64,000 nucleotides of DNA from Alloalcanivorax balearicus MACL04 (GCF_025532145.1 NZ_ARXS01000011.1:62001-126000); one strand, 5' to 3'. Shown: positions 42,937 to 53,341, counted from the first letter of the stretch. A program made the numbers and translations. Notes: generated by a model from the letters alone, not told the origin.

Positions 42937-43812
42937 ATGAACTACATCAAGTGGGTATTATCGATCACCTTGCTGCTCCCTCTTCTGTGGGGGTGTGGAA
43001 GTGATGACCTCAGCAGCTCGGGAGGTGGAGACGTTGTGCAGCCTGAGCCGGACCCCGGACTGGATATTTCCGACGTTGAATTGACGGCGGAAGAGAAGGC
43101 GCTGTTGGCAGCCATCGAAGATAACATCCAGGCCCACCGCTATGCGGCGGCGACGACGGATATCGTGACACTGCTTGAGGCTCACCCTGACAGCGAGCAG
43201 ATCAAAAGACTTTATTCGGATGTCCTTGCCATGCAATCGGGCATGGCGCCATCGGAATTCGCCATCAAGGTGGGCGCGGTGCCCATTCAAATGGCCGATG
43301 AGAACGGCGATAGGATCGAGGTTTTTTCCTCCATGGCTTTGCAGGACATCCTCATTGAACAGGCGGCGGTCGAGGACAGTGATGACTATCAGGTGCGTTT
43401 TCTGAATGGACGCCAGGCCCTGCGACTGCGCCTGGAAGGCGAGACGGTCTCGGAATTGCCTACCCGGGAGCAGGCCGATATCGGTGTCATGGCATCGATT
43501 CACGCGACCCGTCTTGCTTATGCGGCGGTTGGTGGCGCGGCGGAATTCGAGTACCTGGAAGAGCACCCGGAAGAGCTGGAAAGTGCGGTGGCCGGGCATT
43601 TACCCGAAGTCGAGCGGGAACTGGTGGACACCCTGAAGGTGGTTGTCGAGACCTCGGAAGCCGTTCATCAGCACTATCCGATACGGGAACTGAATGAAAA
43701 CCCGGTAGGCATGTCGATGGCAAAGAATGCGTTCGCCAATACCATGCTGGATGACGGCGCGCTATCCACCGAAGAAGCGATGGATCTCTACCACTTCGCC
43801 GGCGGAGGGTAG
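42937..43812 (+). CDS. Lipoprotein of unknown family, 291 aa
   Basis: Begins MNYIKWVLSITLLLPLLWGCGSDDLSSSGGG. The LWGC lipobox followed by SDD suggests a lipid anchor; Asp close to Cys can favour inner-membrane retention. The mature part is strongly acidic. It starts with a helical repeat-like region (EEKALLAAIEDNIQAHRYAAATTDIVTLLEAH; key segments) and ends with a helical tail. I do not recognise a family. It follows the PKD-like protein by 37 bases, same strand, and shares its lower GC, so they were probably acquired and expressed together. No function is proposed. Confidence 0.82.
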   Translation: MNYIKWVLSITLLLPLLWGCGSDDLSSSGGGDVVQPEPDPGLDISDVELTAEEKALLAAIEDNIQAHRYAAATTDIVTLLEAHPDSEQIKRLYSDVLAMQSGMAPSEFAIKVGAVPIQMADENGDRIEVFSSMALQDILIEQAAVEDSDDYQVRFLNGRQALRLRLEGETVSELPTREQADIGVMASIHATRLAYAAVGGAAEFEYLEEHPEELESAVAGHLPEVERELVDTLKVVVETSEAVHQHYPIRELNENPVGMSMAKNAFANTMLDDGALSTEEAMDLYHFAGGG

Positions 43813-43847
43813 ACGCTTCAGGGGGAAAGGAGGAAAGCCATATCCAT

Positions 43848-44258
43848 TCAGGTCCAGCGCTTGCGGCTATTGGCGGTGGCGATTTGCTCGTTGAGAGTGA
43901 GGAAGTCGTAGAGAATGCCCAGTCCGAACAAGCCCAGGGTCAGCAGGTATATCAGCCCGGTCACCCATTTGCCCATATAAAAACGGTGCAGGCCGAAGAT
44001 GCCAAGAAAGGTCAACAGCAGCCAGGTGATGTTGTAATCCACCGGGCCGGAGACATAGCGATGATCGGCATCGCGGTCCATGGACGGGATCAGGAACAAA
44101 TCGACGATCCAGCCGATAAAGAACAGCCCCAGGGTGAAGAACCAGATCACGCCGGTAATTTGCCGGCCATAGTAGAACCGGTGTGACCCCATGAAGCCAA
44201 AGATCCAGAGGGCGTAGCCAATGATCTTGCTGTGGGTATCGTCAATCCGCGGGTTCAT
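43848..44258 (-). CDS. TM2-domain membrane protein with two TM2 units
   Basis: A 136-residue membrane protein with two copies of the TM2 motif. The first is [47 protein letters not shown] and the second [43 protein letters not shown], each as two helices joined by a G-x-HRFY loop. The function is unknown. Its first bases overlap the purT stop by four bases (ATGA), so it is translated with purT. Confidence 0.9.
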   Translation of the reverse strand: MNPRIDDTHSKIIGYALWIFGFMGSHRFYYGRQITGVIWFFTLGLFFIGWIVDLFLIPSMDRDADHRYVSGPVDYNITWLLLTFLGIFGLHRFYMGKWVTGLIYLLTLGLFGLGILYDFLTLNEQIATANSRKRWT

Positions 44259-45436
44259 AGACTTACCTCGATAGTGGTAATCACGGTGTTGGCTTTGACT
44301 CTCGCGCTTTCGATGCTATCCGCTTTGGCCAGAGCGACGCCGAGGCGGCGGCTGCCATGCACTTCCGGCTTGCCGAACAGGCGCAGATCGGTGTCCGGCT
44401 CCGCCAGGGCCTGATCCAGATTGCCGTAGCGCATGGTTTCCGAATCACCTTTTACCAGCAGTACCGAGGACGCGGACGGACCCCGCTGCTCGATGTTCGG
44501 TATCGGCAGCCCGAGAATGGCGCGGGCGTGCAGCGCGAATTCAGAGAGGTTTTGTGACATCAAGGTTACCAGACCGGTATCGTGAGGGCGTGGTGACACT
44601 TCACTGAACCAGACCTGGTCCCCGCGCACGAAGAACTCCACACCGAACAGGCCCCAGCCGCCCAGGGCAGCGGTGATGGCGCCGGCCTGGCGGCGGGCTT
44701 CCTCCAGCGCCGCGTCGTTCATCGGCTGCGGTTGCCAGGATTCACGGTAGTCGCCGTCTTCCTGGCGGTGGCCGATGGGCGCGCAGAAATCGGTGCCATT
44801 GCGGTGCCGTACGGTGAGCAGGGTGATTTCGTAGTCGAACTCGACGAACCCTTCGACGATGACCCGGCCCTGGCCGGCGCGGCCGCCGGATTGGGCGTAC
44901 TCCCAGGCGGCGTCGATCTGGTCCCCGGTTTTCACCAGGCTCTGGCCCTTGCCGGAGGAGGACATCACCGGCTTGATCACGCACGGCAGGCCCACTGCCT
45001 TCACCGCCGCCAGGTATTCGTCCTTGTCACCGGCGAACCGGTAGGGCGAGGTGGGCAGGCTCAGCTCTTCGGCGGCGAGGCGGCGAATGCCCTCGCGGTT
45101 CATGGTCAGCCGCGCTGCCCGGGCCGTGGGGATCACGGTGAAGCCTTCCTGCTCCAGAGCTTCCAGTTCGGCGGTGGCGATGGCCTCGATTTCCGGCACG
45201 ATCAACGCCGGGCGCTCTTCTTCCACCACTGCCCGCACCGCGTCCGCGTCCAGCATGTCGATTACGTGCCAGCGCTGCGCCACCTGCATGGCCGGCGCCC
45301 GCGGATAGCGGTCCACGGCGATCACCTCGCAACCCAGGCGGATCAGCTCGATGGCCACCTCCTTGCCCAGTTCACCGCTGCCCAGCAGCATCACGCGGGT
45401 AGCGTTGTCGGAATAGGGGGTACCGATGGTGGTCAT
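44255..45436 (-). CDS. purT: Formate-dependent phosphoribosylglycinamide formyltransferase
   Basis: A 393-residue ATP-grasp enzyme of purine synthesis. It makes formyl-GAR from GAR, formate and ATP, replacing folate-dependent PurN. Signatures are the N-terminal [16 protein letters not shown] and the ATP-grasp stretches [30 protein letters not shown] and [17 protein letters not shown]. Its length equals that of the E. coli enzyme. The ATG lies at 45434-45436. It overlaps the TM2 gene by four bases at its 3' end. purL lies 2.8 kb away on the other strand; no PurR-like site was recognised. Confidence 0.95.
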   Translation of the reverse strand: MTTIGTPYSDNATRVMLLGSGELGKEVAIELIRLGCEVIAVDRYPRAPAMQVAQRWHVIDMLDADAVRAVVEEERPALIVPEIEAIATAELEALEQEGFTVIPTARAARLTMNREGIRRLAAEELSLPTSPYRFAGDKDEYLAAVKAVGLPCVIKPVMSSSGKGQSLVKTGDQIDAAWEYAQSGGRAGQGRVIVEGFVEFDYEITLLTVRHRNGTDFCAPIGHRQEDGDYRESWQPQPMNDAALEEARRQAGAITAALGGWGLFGVEFFVRGDQVWFSEVSPRPHDTGLVTLMSQNLSEFALHARAILGLPIPNIEQRGPSASSVLLVKGDSETMRYGNLDQALAEPDTDLRLFGKPEVHGSRRLGVALAKADSIESARVKANTVITTIEVSL

Positions 45437-45610
45437 GCCGTCTCCTCATCGAACAAATCGTCGAAACAATGGGTTCAGCGGGGTCCAAACCCGCCTGGAT
45501 GAACAAGATTGTAGCGAAAAGTGCCGCCATCGCGAGGGAAGAGTTTCACCCCGGCGCCGTCGCGCCTACCATTGTCGCCGAAAGCTTTCCAATCAACCCC
45601 GGGCGGACAA

Positions 45611-46066
45611 GTGGACGATCAATACTGGATGGCGCGGGCGCTGGCCCTGGCGGAACGCGCGGCGGAGCAGGGCGAGGTGCCGGTGGGCGCGGTGCTGGTG
45701 CGTGACGGCGAGGTTATTGGCGAGGGCTACAATAAGCCGATTCTCAGCCATGACCCCTCCGCCCATGCGGAAATCGGCGCGCTGCGTGATGCCGCTGCCC
45801 GCGCCGGTAACTACCGGCTGCCGGACAGCACCCTATACGTCACCATCGAACCGTGCACCATGTGTTTTGGCGCCATGATCCATGCCCGGGTGGCGCGGTT
45901 GGTGTACGGCGCCCGCGAGCCCCGTGCCGGGGTGTGTGAAAGCCAGTTGGGATTGCCGGAGAGGGATTTCTACAACCACCGCCTGGAAGTCACCGGCGGG
46001 GTGCTGGCGGACCAGGCGTCGCAACTGATGCGGGATTTTTTCCGGCGCAAACGGACAGGCAATTAA
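45611..46066 (+). CDS. tadA: tRNA-specific adenosine deaminase
   Basis: A 151-residue zinc deaminase that converts A34 of tRNA-Arg(ACG) to inosine. Zinc and catalytic residues are His52-Ala-Glu54 (HAE) and Pro81-Cys82-Thr-Met-Cys85 (PCTMC). The N-terminal MDDQYWMARALALAERA matches the family after a GTG start at 45611; an upstream ATG-led extension was rejected because it has low complexity and no homology pattern. The ATG at 45629 would remove a conserved helix. Its stop codon is followed at once by an AGTTGATAGT-type repeat and REP-like palindrome b. Confidence 0.92.
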   Translation: MDDQYWMARALALAERAAEQGEVPVGAVLVRDGEVIGEGYNKPILSHDPSAHAEIGALRDAAARAGNYRLPDSTLYVTIEPCTMCFGAMIHARVARLVYGAREPRAGVCESQLGLPERDFYNHRLEVTGGVLADQASQLMRDFFRRKRTGN

Positions 46067-46092
46067 CAGTTGATAGTGGACAGTTGACAGCG
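46066..46092 (+). repeat. AGTTGACAGT-type repeat at the tadA stop, copy i
   Basis: Units of ACAGTTGATAGT and GGACAGTTGACAG follow one another directly after the tadA stop codon, then a purine stretch, then the REP-like palindrome. The same arrangement occurs after purL (52099-52134) and in altered form at the rssA end (56337-56372). The origin is unknown. Confidence 0.7.
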
Positions 46093-46129
46093 GAAAAGTG
46101 AAAAGACAAAACAGCCTGATCTTTAGCCG

Positions 46130-46205
46130 CTGTGGGAGCTTGCTTGCAAGCGAATATTGCAAACGCCTGAGCGAATTCAATTCGCTTGCAAGCAAGCTCT
46201 CACAG
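46130..46205. repeat. REP-like inverted palindrome, copy b
   Basis: The arms (46130-46155 and 46180-46205) are complementary over 26 bases with one mismatch; the left begins CTGTGGGAGCTTGCTTGC. This is the most regular copy in the window. It lies between the convergent tadA and mltF genes and could fold into a long hairpin in either transcript. Confidence 0.9.
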
Positions 46206-46241
46206 AGAATTCATAGATCGATTTTTTCTTTCGCCGAGGGG

Positions 46242-47648
46242 TTATTCGGCTGTCGCCACCAGGGTAGGGCGGTGGCGTTCGGAATTTTCCGCCCACACCA
46301 GCAGGTCGTAGTAGCCGCGTACGTGGCGCACATAGGCCACCGCCTGGCCGCCACGGGCGGGGCCGTAGCGCAACTGGCCGGCGTAGGCGGGCTTCGCCAG
46401 CATCGGCAGGCGCTGTTTCACATCCTGCCAGCGATCCGGGTCACCGCCCTGTTTCTGGGTCAGGACCCGGGCGTCTTCGAGGTGGCCAAAGCCCACATTG
46501 TAGGCAGCCAGGGCCAGCCAGGTGCGGTCCGGCTCGGCGATGCGTTCGGGCATGCGGTCGTGCAATTTGCGCAGGTAAGCGGCGCCGGCGTGGATGCTCT
46601 GGCCCGGGTCGGTACGGTCGGTAACGCCCATTTCCCGCGCCGTCTGATTGGTCAGCATCATCAGGCCCTGCACGCCGGTGGGGGAGATGGCGCCGGCATC
46701 CCACAGGGATTCCTGATAGGCCACCGCGGCCAGCAGGCGCCAGTCGAAGCCGGCGTCTTCGGCGGCATCGCGGAAGGCATTGGTGTAGTCAGGCAGACGG
46801 TCGTCCAGGTGGCGGATAAAGCTGCGCGCGGAATACAGGTCAAACCGTTCCACATGGCCGTAGAAGCGCTTGGCCAACTGCTCGGTGGCGCCAATGGCGT
46901 TTTGCTGGGTCAGATAGCGCTGGGCGGCCTGATACAGGCTGCCGTCGCTGCCGGGGGCGAAGGCCCAGGCGAGTCCCTGATCCGCGCCGATAGTGAAGCC
47001 GGCCGCCAGATCCGGGAACAGGCCCCGGTGGATGGCGTAATCGTTGGAGTTGATCAGAGCGTAATCGGCTTCACCTTCCTCCACCCGGGCCAGCGTTTGC
47101 TCCACATTGGTGCCGGTGTAGACGTCCAGCTTCAACTCAGGCTGAGCGGCACGGGCCTGCTCCAGCAGATCGGCGTTGCTGGAACCGGACACCACGGCGA
47201 CGCTCTTGCCGTCCAGATCAACAAGGGTATTGGGGCGCGGTTCGCCGAGCCGGTACATCACCAGGGTATCGACTTTCTGATAGGGGGTGGTCAGCCGCAA
47301 CTGCTGGCGACGCTGCTCGGTGATCACCAGTCCGGCGGCGGCGAAATCGGCCTTGCCGGCCAGCAGCAGCTTTTGCACGGTTGCCAGATCATCGGCTTCC
47401 ACCAGGCGCAACTCAACGCCCAGCCGCTCGGCAAAGCCGCGGGCCAGCTCGTATTCCATGCCGGTGGAACCGTTTTCATCGCCGTAAACGGTGGTCAGGG
47501 ACGGGCGCGTGACCACTACCAGTTCGCCGCGGGCCTGGATCCGTTCCAGGGCGGTGCCGGATGGGCGCAGAAACAGGCCCAGGATCAGTGCGGCAAGCAG
47601 CACCAGGGGTGCCCATGCCAGCAGTTTACGGCGTAACCGTATCGTCAT
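46242..47648 (-). CDS. mltF: Membrane-bound lytic murein transglycosylase F
   Basis: A 468-residue MltF. It has an N-terminal membrane anchor (MTIRLRRKLLAWAPLVLLAALILGLF), a periplasmic-binding-protein-like domain to about residue 290 and a C-terminal SLT lysozyme-like domain. The catalytic acid is Glu313 in YQESLWDAGAISPTGVQGLMMLT, one residue before Glu314 of the E. coli protein. It cleaves peptidoglycan to 1,6-anhydromuropeptides in the periplasm. The ATG at 47646-47648 gives a proper anchor; upstream in-frame extension to 47819 runs through repeat DNA and was rejected. Confidence 0.95.
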   Translation of the reverse strand: MTIRLRRKLLAWAPLVLLAALILGLFLRPSGTALERIQARGELVVVTRPSLTTVYGDENGSTGMEYELARGFAERLGVELRLVEADDLATVQKLLLAGKADFAAAGLVITEQRRQQLRLTTPYQKVDTLVMYRLGEPRPNTLVDLDGKSVAVVSGSSNADLLEQARAAQPELKLDVYTGTNVEQTLARVEEGEADYALINSNDYAIHRGLFPDLAAGFTIGADQGLAWAFAPGSDGSLYQAAQRYLTQQNAIGATEQLAKRFYGHVERFDLYSARSFIRHLDDRLPDYTNAFRDAAEDAGFDWRLLAAVAYQESLWDAGAISPTGVQGLMMLTNQTAREMGVTDRTDPGQSIHAGAAYLRKLHDRMPERIAEPDRTWLALAAYNVGFGHLEDARVLTQKQGGDPDRWQDVKQRLPMLAKPAYAGQLRYGPARGGQAVAYVRHVRGYYDLLVWAENSERHRPTLVATAE

Positions 47649-47818
47649 GTCCTTGCTGCCTCCTGGGGTTGCCAGATAGGTTGGAAGCGCCCATTGCTTG
47701 GTTTTCGGGGCTTCCTCGGTTCCGGAAACGGTCCTTGTTGCCGGAAGCAGGACATTCGAAGCCGTCGCCGGACCATGCCTCGGCGGAGGTCCGGGATTGA
47801 GACGGCTTGGAATGACCA

Positions 47819-47968
47819 AAAAATCGCCGGGAGCGATTTTTAACGTCGCTCGCGACGGCCCGCCAGGGTGCCCGCCATGGATGGCAGGGCATCAAAAATC
47901 GCCGGGAGCGATTTTTAACGTCGCCCGCGACGGTCCGCCAGGGTGCCCGCCATGGACGGCGGGTATAA
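47819..47968. repeat. 75-bp tandem repeat, two copies, with internal hairpins
   Basis: Units begin at 47819 and 47894 and match at most positions. Each contains AAAATCGCCGGGAGCGATTTT (hairpin AAAATCGC/GCGATTTT), then CGTCGCTCGCGACG-type palindrome, then CCGCCAGGGTGCCCGCCATGG. A third unit is only started (47969). It lies in the 556-base gap 47649-48204 between mltF and purL, whose other contents are a GC-rich stretch and the purL leader. ORFs through it on both strands are made of repeats and are not believed. Confidence 0.85.
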
Positions 47969-48204
47969 AAAATAAGCGGTGCTTTTACAATTGGAGGCGA
48001 ATTTACCATTCACAACCCCCGGGCCGCTACTTTTTTGTCCAACAATTGCCGCTATTGGACCGGTTGATGACGGTTTCCACCGTGTCGTGACCATCTCGTG
48101 ATAAAGGCGGGAATCCGGGTTCGCGCCCTCGCGCCGCCCCCCAGGAATCCGGTATCATTGCGGCTTCTTCCAATCCCCCGTCGATCCAAAGGAAAAGCCA
48201 GCCC

Positions 48205-51200
48205 ATGCTGATCCTACCCGGTAGCCCGGCTCTCTCCGCATTTCGTAAGGAAAAATTGCTGCGCGCTTTGCCTCGGGTGGAGGCACTGTCCGCCCGTTTC
48301 GTTCATTTCGTGGAAATTTCCGCGCCGTTGTCCGCCCAGGAACAGGCGGTACTCGACGGTTTGCTGAGCTATGGCCCGACGATCAGCGAGGAGCAGGTGG
48401 AAGGCCGCCGGTTCCTGGTGGTGCCGCGTCCCGGCACGATCTCCCCCTGGTCTTCCAAAGCCACCGATATCTGCCATAACGCCGGGCTCGACAAGGTGTT
48501 GCGAGTGGAGCGGGGTATTGAATATCGGCTGCAGGCGGACCCGGATATCGCCCGGGCGGAGCTGGTGGCGCCGCTGCATGACCGCATGGTGGAGGCGGTG
48601 CTGGATCAGCCCGAGCAGGCCGAGGCCCTGTTCAGCCATCATCAGCCCAAACCGCTGACCACGGTGGATGTGATCGGCGGCGGTCGCGACGCGCTGGCCC
48701 GCGCCAACGGCGAGTTGGGCCTGGCGCTGGCGGACGACGAGATCGACTACCTGGTGGAACGCTTCACTGCTCTGGGGCGCAACCCCAGTGACGCGGAACT
48801 GATGATGTTCGCCCAGGCCAACTCCGAGCATTGCCGGCACAAAATCTTCAATGCCGACTGGACCATCGACGGTGAGGCCCAGGAGCTGAGCCTGTTCGGC
48901 ATGATCCGCAACACTTACAAACACGCCAGTGAAGGCGTGCTCAGCGCTTACAAGGACAATGCCGCGGTGGCGGCGGGGCCGGTGGCGGACCGTTTCTTCC
49001 CCCGTCCGGACGACACCGAGTACCGCTACGTCAATGAGCCGGTGCATATGCTGATGAAGGTGGAGACCCATAACCATCCCACCGCCATCGCGCCGCATCC
49101 GGGGGCGTCCACCGGCGCCGGCGGCGAGATCCGTGACGAAGGCGCCACTGGCCGCGGCGCCAAGCCCAAGGCCGGCCTTACCGGGTTCTCGGTCTCCAAT
49201 CTGAGCATTCCGGATTTCGTGCAACCGTGGGAGGACCACTACGGCCGCCCCGGGCGCATCGCCTCGGCCCTGGACATCATGATCGAGGGGCCGCTGGGCG
49301 GTGCCGCCTTCAACAACGAGTTCGGCCGTCCGAACCTGTGCGGCTATTTCCGCACCCTGGAAATCGAAGCCCCGGGGATCAACGGGGATGAACGGCGCGG
49401 TTACCACAAGCCGATCATGATCGCTGGCGGCCTTGGCAATATTCGTGACGGTCACGTGCAGAAGGAAGGTATTCCGGCGGGCGCCAGAATCATCGTGCTG
49501 GGTGGCCCGGCGCTGCTGATCGGTCTCGGCGGCGGTGCTGCCAGTTCCATGGCCAGCGGCGAATCCGACGAGGCCCTGGATTTCGCCTCGGTGCAGCGCG
49601 GTAACCCGGAAATCGAGCGGCGGGTGCAGGAAGTGATCGATCGCTGCTGGGCCCTGGGTGACGACAACCCCATTGTTTCCGTCCACGACGTCGGTGCCGG
49701 CGGCCTCTCCAACGCCTTGCCGGAACTGGTCCACGATGCCGATCGTGGCGCCAACCTGGAACTGCGCCGGGTGCCCAGTGATGAGCCGGGAATGAGCCCG
49801 GTGGAGATCTGGTGTAACGAAGCCCAGGAACGCTATGTGCTGGCGGTAATGCCGCAAGACCTGGCGCGCTTCGAGGCACTGTGCCGGCGCGAGCGTGCGC
49901 CCTTCGCGGTGCTTGGTGAGGCCACCGAGGAAGAACACCTGAAAGTGTCCGATGAGCACTTCGGCGACGCGCCGGTGGATCTGCCCATGGACCTGCTGTT
50001 CGGCAAGCCGCCCAAAATGCAGCGTGCCTTCGACCGGGAAGATTTCCAGCGCCAGACCTTCAGCACCGATGATATCGAATTGCGCGATGCGGTGGATCGG
50101 GTGCTGCGGCTGCCCACGGTGGCCTCCAAGAGCTTCCTGATCACCATCGGCGACCGTTCGGTGACCGGCCTGGTTCATCGGGACCAGATGGTGGGGCCCT
50201 GGCAGGTGCCGGTGGCCGACTGCGCGGTGACCGCCACCGGTTTCAATCCCAACCAGGCCAATATCACCACCGGTGAAGCCATGGCCATGGGGGAACGCAC
50301 CCCGGTGGCCCTGGTGGACGCCGCCGCTTCCGGCCGCATGGCGGTGGCGGAAACCATTACCAATCTGGCCGGCGCCCACATCGGCGGCTTCGGGCAGATC
50401 CGCCTGTCCGCCAACTGGATGGCCGCCGCCGGTCACCCGGGCGAGGATCAGGCGCTGTTCGATACGGTCAAGGCGGTGGGCATGGAACTGTGCCCGGAGC
50501 TGGGTATCGCCATTCCGGTGGGTAAGGACTCTCTCTCCATGCGCACCGTGTGGAATGAGCGTGGCATCGACAAGAGTGTCACCTCGCCGCTGTCGCTGAT
50601 CGTCACCGCCTTCGCCCAGGTCAGTGATATCAACCTGACCGTGACCCCGCAGTTGCGTACCACCGAGGCCAGTGAATTGCTGCTGGTGGATCTCGGCCGT
50701 GGCCGAAACCGGCTGGCCGGTTCGGCGCTGGCGCAGGTATTTGGAAAAGTCGGCGATGTGCCGCCGGATCTGGATGACGCCGCCGATCTGAAGGCGTTCT
50801 TCCAGGTGACCCAGGCGCTGTTGGCGGAAGGCAAGTTGATGGCCTATCACGATCGCTCCGACGGCGGCCTGTTCACCACCCTGGTGGAAATGGCGTTCGC
50901 CGGCCGGGTCGGCATCGACATCGTGCTGGACGACATCGCCGGTGATGGACCGGAAGCGGTGGCGGCCCTGTTCGCCGAAGAACTGGGCGCGGTGCTGCAG
51001 GTGCCGGAAGGCGAAGCGGAGGCGGTGCGTCAGCGTTACGCCGAGGCCGGTCTGGCCGGTTGCGTGCATGCCGTGGCGCGGCTCAACGTGGACGATGTAG
51101 TGCGGGTACGCCTGGGCGGCGCCATCCTGATGGAGCGGCCCCGTCGCGGTCTGCAACGGCTCTGGTCGGAAACCAGCTATCGTATCCAGGCGTTGCGTGA

Positions 51201-52098
51201 CAACCCGGACTGCGCCCGCCAGGAGTTCGACGCCATACCGGACAGCAATGATCCGGGCCTGAATGTGCGGCTTACCTTCGACATGAGCGAAAACGTGGCG
51301 GCGCCGTTCATCGGCGGCGCCCGGCCCAAGGTGGCGATCCTGCGCGAGCAGGGCGTCAATGGCCAGACCGAGATGGCGGCCGCTTTTGACCGCGCCGGCT
51401 TCGCCGCCATGGACGTGCACATGAGTGACCTGCTGGCCGGTGACGTCAATCTGGACGACATCAAAGGCCTGGTGGCCTGCGGCGGCTTCTCCTACGGCGA
51501 CGTGCTTGGTGCCGGCGGCGGCTGGGCCAAGACAGTGCTGTATCACAACGGCCTGCGTGACGCCTTCAACCGCTTTTTCTTCCGCGAGGACACCTTCGCC
51601 CTGGGCGTGTGCAACGGCTGTCAGATGCTGGCCCACCTCAAGGACCTGGTGCCCGGTGCGGAACATTGGCCGCGCTTCGTGCGCAATCTGAGCGAGCAGT
51701 TCGAGGCCCGCACCTCGCTGGTGGAAATCGGCGATTCGCCGTCCATCTTGCTGCGCGACATGGCTGGCACCCGCCTGCCCATCGCCGTGGCCCATGGCGA
51801 AGGGCGGGTGGAGATCAGCGACGCCGACCTGGCCCGCAATGTGGAGCAGCGCCTGGTGGCCCTGCGCTACGTGGATGGCATGGGCAATGCCACCGAGCAA
51901 TACCCGGCCAATCCCAACGGTTCCAGCCAGGGCGCCACCGGTTTCACCACCCGGGACGGCCGCGTGACCATTATGATGCCGCACCCGGAGCGGGTATTCC
52001 GCGTGCTGCAGAACAGCTGGATCCCGGATGATTGGCGCCGCTTCGACAATGCCCCCTGGTTCCGTATGTTCGCCAATGCGCGCAAGTGGATCGGTTAG
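48205..52098 (+). CDS. purL: Phosphoribosylformylglycinamidine synthase, large single-chain type
   Basis: A 1297-residue FGAM synthase catalysing the fourth step of purine synthesis from FGAR, glutamine and ATP. It contains the N-terminal PurS-like part, a FGAR/ATP domain ([43 protein letters not shown] given in part) and a C-terminal class I glutaminase. In that domain, [11 protein letters not shown] holds the nucleophile Cys and [10 protein letters not shown] the His-Glu pair. The length is typical of the gammaproteobacterial form. The ATG follows AAAGGAAAAG. A 1256-codon antisense frame is a codon-bias artefact. Confidence 0.97.
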   Translation: MLILPGSPALSAFRKEKLLRALPRVEALSARFVHFVEISAPLSAQEQAVLDGLLSYGPTISEEQVEGRRFLVVPRPGTISPWSSKATDICHNAGLDKVLRVERGIEYRLQADPDIARAELVAPLHDRMVEAVLDQPEQAEALFSHHQPKPLTTVDVIGGGRDALARANGELGLALADDEIDYLVERFTALGRNPSDAELMMFAQANSEHCRHKIFNADWTIDGEAQELSLFGMIRNTYKHASEGVLSAYKDNAAVAAGPVADRFFPRPDDTEYRYVNEPVHMLMKVETHNHPTAIAPHPGASTGAGGEIRDEGATGRGAKPKAGLTGFSVSNLSIPDFVQPWEDHYGRPGRIASALDIMIEGPLGGAAFNNEFGRPNLCGYFRTLEIEAPGINGDERRGYHKPIMIAGGLGNIRDGHVQKEGIPAGARIIVLGGPALLIGLGGGAASSMASGESDEALDFASVQRGNPEIERRVQEVIDRCWALGDDNPIVSVHDVGAGGLSNALPELVHDADRGANLELRRVPSDEPGMSPVEIWCNEAQERYVLAVMPQDLARFEALCRRERAPFAVLGEATEEEHLKVSDEHFGDAPVDLPMDLLFGKPPKMQRAFDREDFQRQTFSTDDIELRDAVDRVLRLPTVASKSFLITIGDRSVTGLVHRDQMVGPWQVPVADCAVTATGFNPNQANITTGEAMAMGERTPVALVDAAASGRMAVAETITNLAGAHIGGFGQIRLSANWMAAAGHPGEDQALFDTVKAVGMELCPELGIAIPVGKDSLSMRTVWNERGIDKSVTSPLSLIVTAFAQVSDINLTVTPQLRTTEASELLLVDLGRGRNRLAGSALAQVFGKVGDVPPDLDDAADLKAFFQVTQALLAEGKLMAYHDRSDGGLFTTLVEMAFAGRVGIDIVLDDIAGDGPEAVAALFAEELGAVLQVPEGEAEAVRQRYAEAGLAGCVHAVARLNVDDVVRVRLGGAILMERPRRGLQRLWSETSYRIQALRDNPDCARQEFDAIPDSNDPGLNVRLTFDMSENVAAPFIGGARPKVAILREQGVNGQTEMAAAFDRAGFAAMDVHMSDLLAGDVNLDDIKGLVACGGFSYGDVLGAGGGWAKTVLYHNGLRDAFNRFFFREDTFALGVCNGCQMLAHLKDLVPGAEHWPRFVRNLSEQFEARTSLVEIGDSPSILLRDMAGTRLPIAVAHGEGRVEISDADLARNVEQRLVALRYVDGMGNATEQYPANPNGSSQGATGFTTRDGRVTIMMPHPERVFRVLQNSWIPDDWRRFDNAPWFRMFANARKWIG

Positions 52099-52134
52099 AG
52101 GCAGTTGACAGTTGATAGTGGACAGTTGACAGCG
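52099..52134 (+). repeat. AGTTGACAGT-type repeat at the purL stop, copy ii
   Basis: The sequence after the stop reads as tandem near-copies of CAGTTGACAGTTGATAGTGG and ACAGTTGACAGCG. It is almost the same as the repeat following tadA, and is again followed by a half REP-like unit (52152-52181). It occupies the start of the 149-base gap before the thioesterase gene. Confidence 0.7.
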
Positions 52135-52151
52135 AAAGGCGGAAGAAAGGG

Positions 52152-52181
52152 GTGTGGGAAGCTGGCTTGCCAGCGAATTTG
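52152..52181 (+). repeat. Half REP-like unit, copy e
   Basis: GTGTGGGAAGCTGGCTTGCC followed by AGCGAATTTG resembles only the left arm of the REP-like palindromes. The right arm is missing, so it may be a decayed or solitary unit. Confidence 0.5.
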
Positions 52182-52247
52182 CGTGTGGGCGTGCTAGCGT
52201 GTTGCGTGCAAGAGGTAGATTAAGTAACAGGCTGATCAGACACGAAT

Positions 52248-52955
52248 ATGACGGAAGAAAAGTACCATTATTTTGATATGCCGCTCGGCGAGCTGCCGGA
52301 GCCGACGCCGGTGTCGGCGCGGCGCCGGGAACTGGCCCGGGAGCTGGCGGCGATCAATGAGCAGTTGGTGCGTCTGGATGCGGATGAAGCGGCGCTGGCC
52401 GCCGCCACCGAACAGGCGCGCGCGTTGCGGCAAAGCCTGGAAGGCTTCTCTCATCGCAGTATGCGCGACATCCTCGGCCGTCTGATCGTCGGCCAGGGCA
52501 GCCGCCAGGACGCTCTGGACATGGCGGATTTCGAGATTCTTTCCGGGCCCGCCAATGCCATGTCGCCGCCGATGACCTTCTGGCTCGACGGCGACACCGT
52601 GCGCGCCCGCACCACCTTTGGCCGCGCCTTCATGGGCCCGCCGGGCAAGGTACATGGTGGCGTGCTGTCACTGGCTCTGGATATGTTGCTGGCCAAGACC
52701 CAGGATTTTGTCAGTAACGTCGGTATGACCGGCACTCTCAAGGTGCGTTACATGGCGCCGACCCCGCTGCATACCGAGGTCAGTTTCGAGGCACGACTGG
52801 TGCGTCTGGAAGGGCGCAAGCTGTTCAGTGAGGCGCGGGTTTTCGCCGACGGCGTGCAAACCGTGGCCGCCGACGGCATCTGGATTTCCTCCCAGGGGGA
52901 TTACCGTCTGAAACCGGAATATGCGCACCTGACCAACGGCAGCGATGTGGCCTGA
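52248..52955 (+). CDS. Hotdog-fold acyl-CoA thioesterase with helical N-terminal extension
   Basis: A 235-residue protein. Residues ~1-80 are an unusual charged helical extension (ARRRELARELAAINEQLVRLDADEAALAAATEQ, key segment). The rest is a PaaI-type hotdog domain with TTFGRAFMGPPGKVHGGVLSLALDMLLAKTQ, where HGG and the following Asp are the catalytic-loop features. The hydrolysed substrate is unknown. A NIF3-like gene begins 20 bases downstream on the same strand. Confidence 0.88.
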   Translation: MTEEKYHYFDMPLGELPEPTPVSARRRELARELAAINEQLVRLDADEAALAAATEQARALRQSLEGFSHRSMRDILGRLIVGQGSRQDALDMADFEILSGPANAMSPPMTFWLDGDTVRARTTFGRAFMGPPGKVHGGVLSLALDMLLAKTQDFVSNVGMTGTLKVRYMAPTPLHTEVSFEARLVRLEGRKLFSEARVFADGVQTVAADGIWISSQGDYRLKPEYAHLTNGSDVA

Positions 52956-52975
52956 ATCGATCATCAGGAGGACCG

Positions 52976-53302
52976 ATGGCGACTCTCTACAAGCTTTGCT
53001 TCTATGTTCCGGTGAGTCACGTGGAAACCGTCAAGGCGGCGGTGTTCAATGCCGGTGCCGGCCGCATTGGTGACTACGATCGTTGCAGCTTCCAGGTGCT
53101 GGGTCAGGGCCAGTTCAGGCCCCTGCAGGGCAGCAATCCCTATCTGGGCAGTCAGGGACTGGTGGAGACCGTGGAAGAGTACCGGGTGGAGATGATCTGC
53201 GGGGCGGATTGTCTGGAACCGGCGGTCCGCGCCTTGCGTGACGCCCACCCCTACGAGGAGCCGGCCATCGACCTGTGGCCGCTGGCGCCGCTACCGGTTT
53301 GA
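52976..53302 (+). CDS. YqfO/NIF3-insert-type small protein
   Basis: A 108-residue protein matching the ~100-residue insert domain of NIF3-like dinuclear-metal proteins, found here as a stand-alone chain. Key features are LYKLCFYVPVSHVETVKAAVFNAGAGRIGDYDRCSFQ, YRVEMICG and the C-terminal HPYEEPAIDLWPL. The fold is CutA/PII-like, but no role is established. It starts 20 bases after the thioesterase stop with a perfect AGGAGG. Confidence 0.85.
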   Translation: MATLYKLCFYVPVSHVETVKAAVFNAGAGRIGDYDRCSFQVLGQGQFRPLQGSNPYLGSQGLVETVEEYRVEMICGADCLEPAVRALRDAHPYEEPAIDLWPLAPLPV

Positions 53303-53341
53303 CGCATCACGCTGGCCAGCTATTGGTTGCACGATACCGGC

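Noticed and set aside
47819-47968. Possible CRISPR array
   Set aside because: Only two units and no unique spacers: the whole 75 bp is repeated. No cas genes nearby. The Cas4-like domain at 27600 belongs to a helicase.
47626-48090. ORFs on both strands through the 75-bp tandem repeat, with repeated peptides
   Set aside because: The period is a multiple of three, so every frame shows peptide repeats. Neither has a good start or composition.
48214-51984. A 1256-codon open frame antisense to purL
   Set aside because: It mirrors purL codon structure in GC-rich DNA, is rich in His/Gly/Arg and has no recognisable domain. PurL itself is unambiguous.
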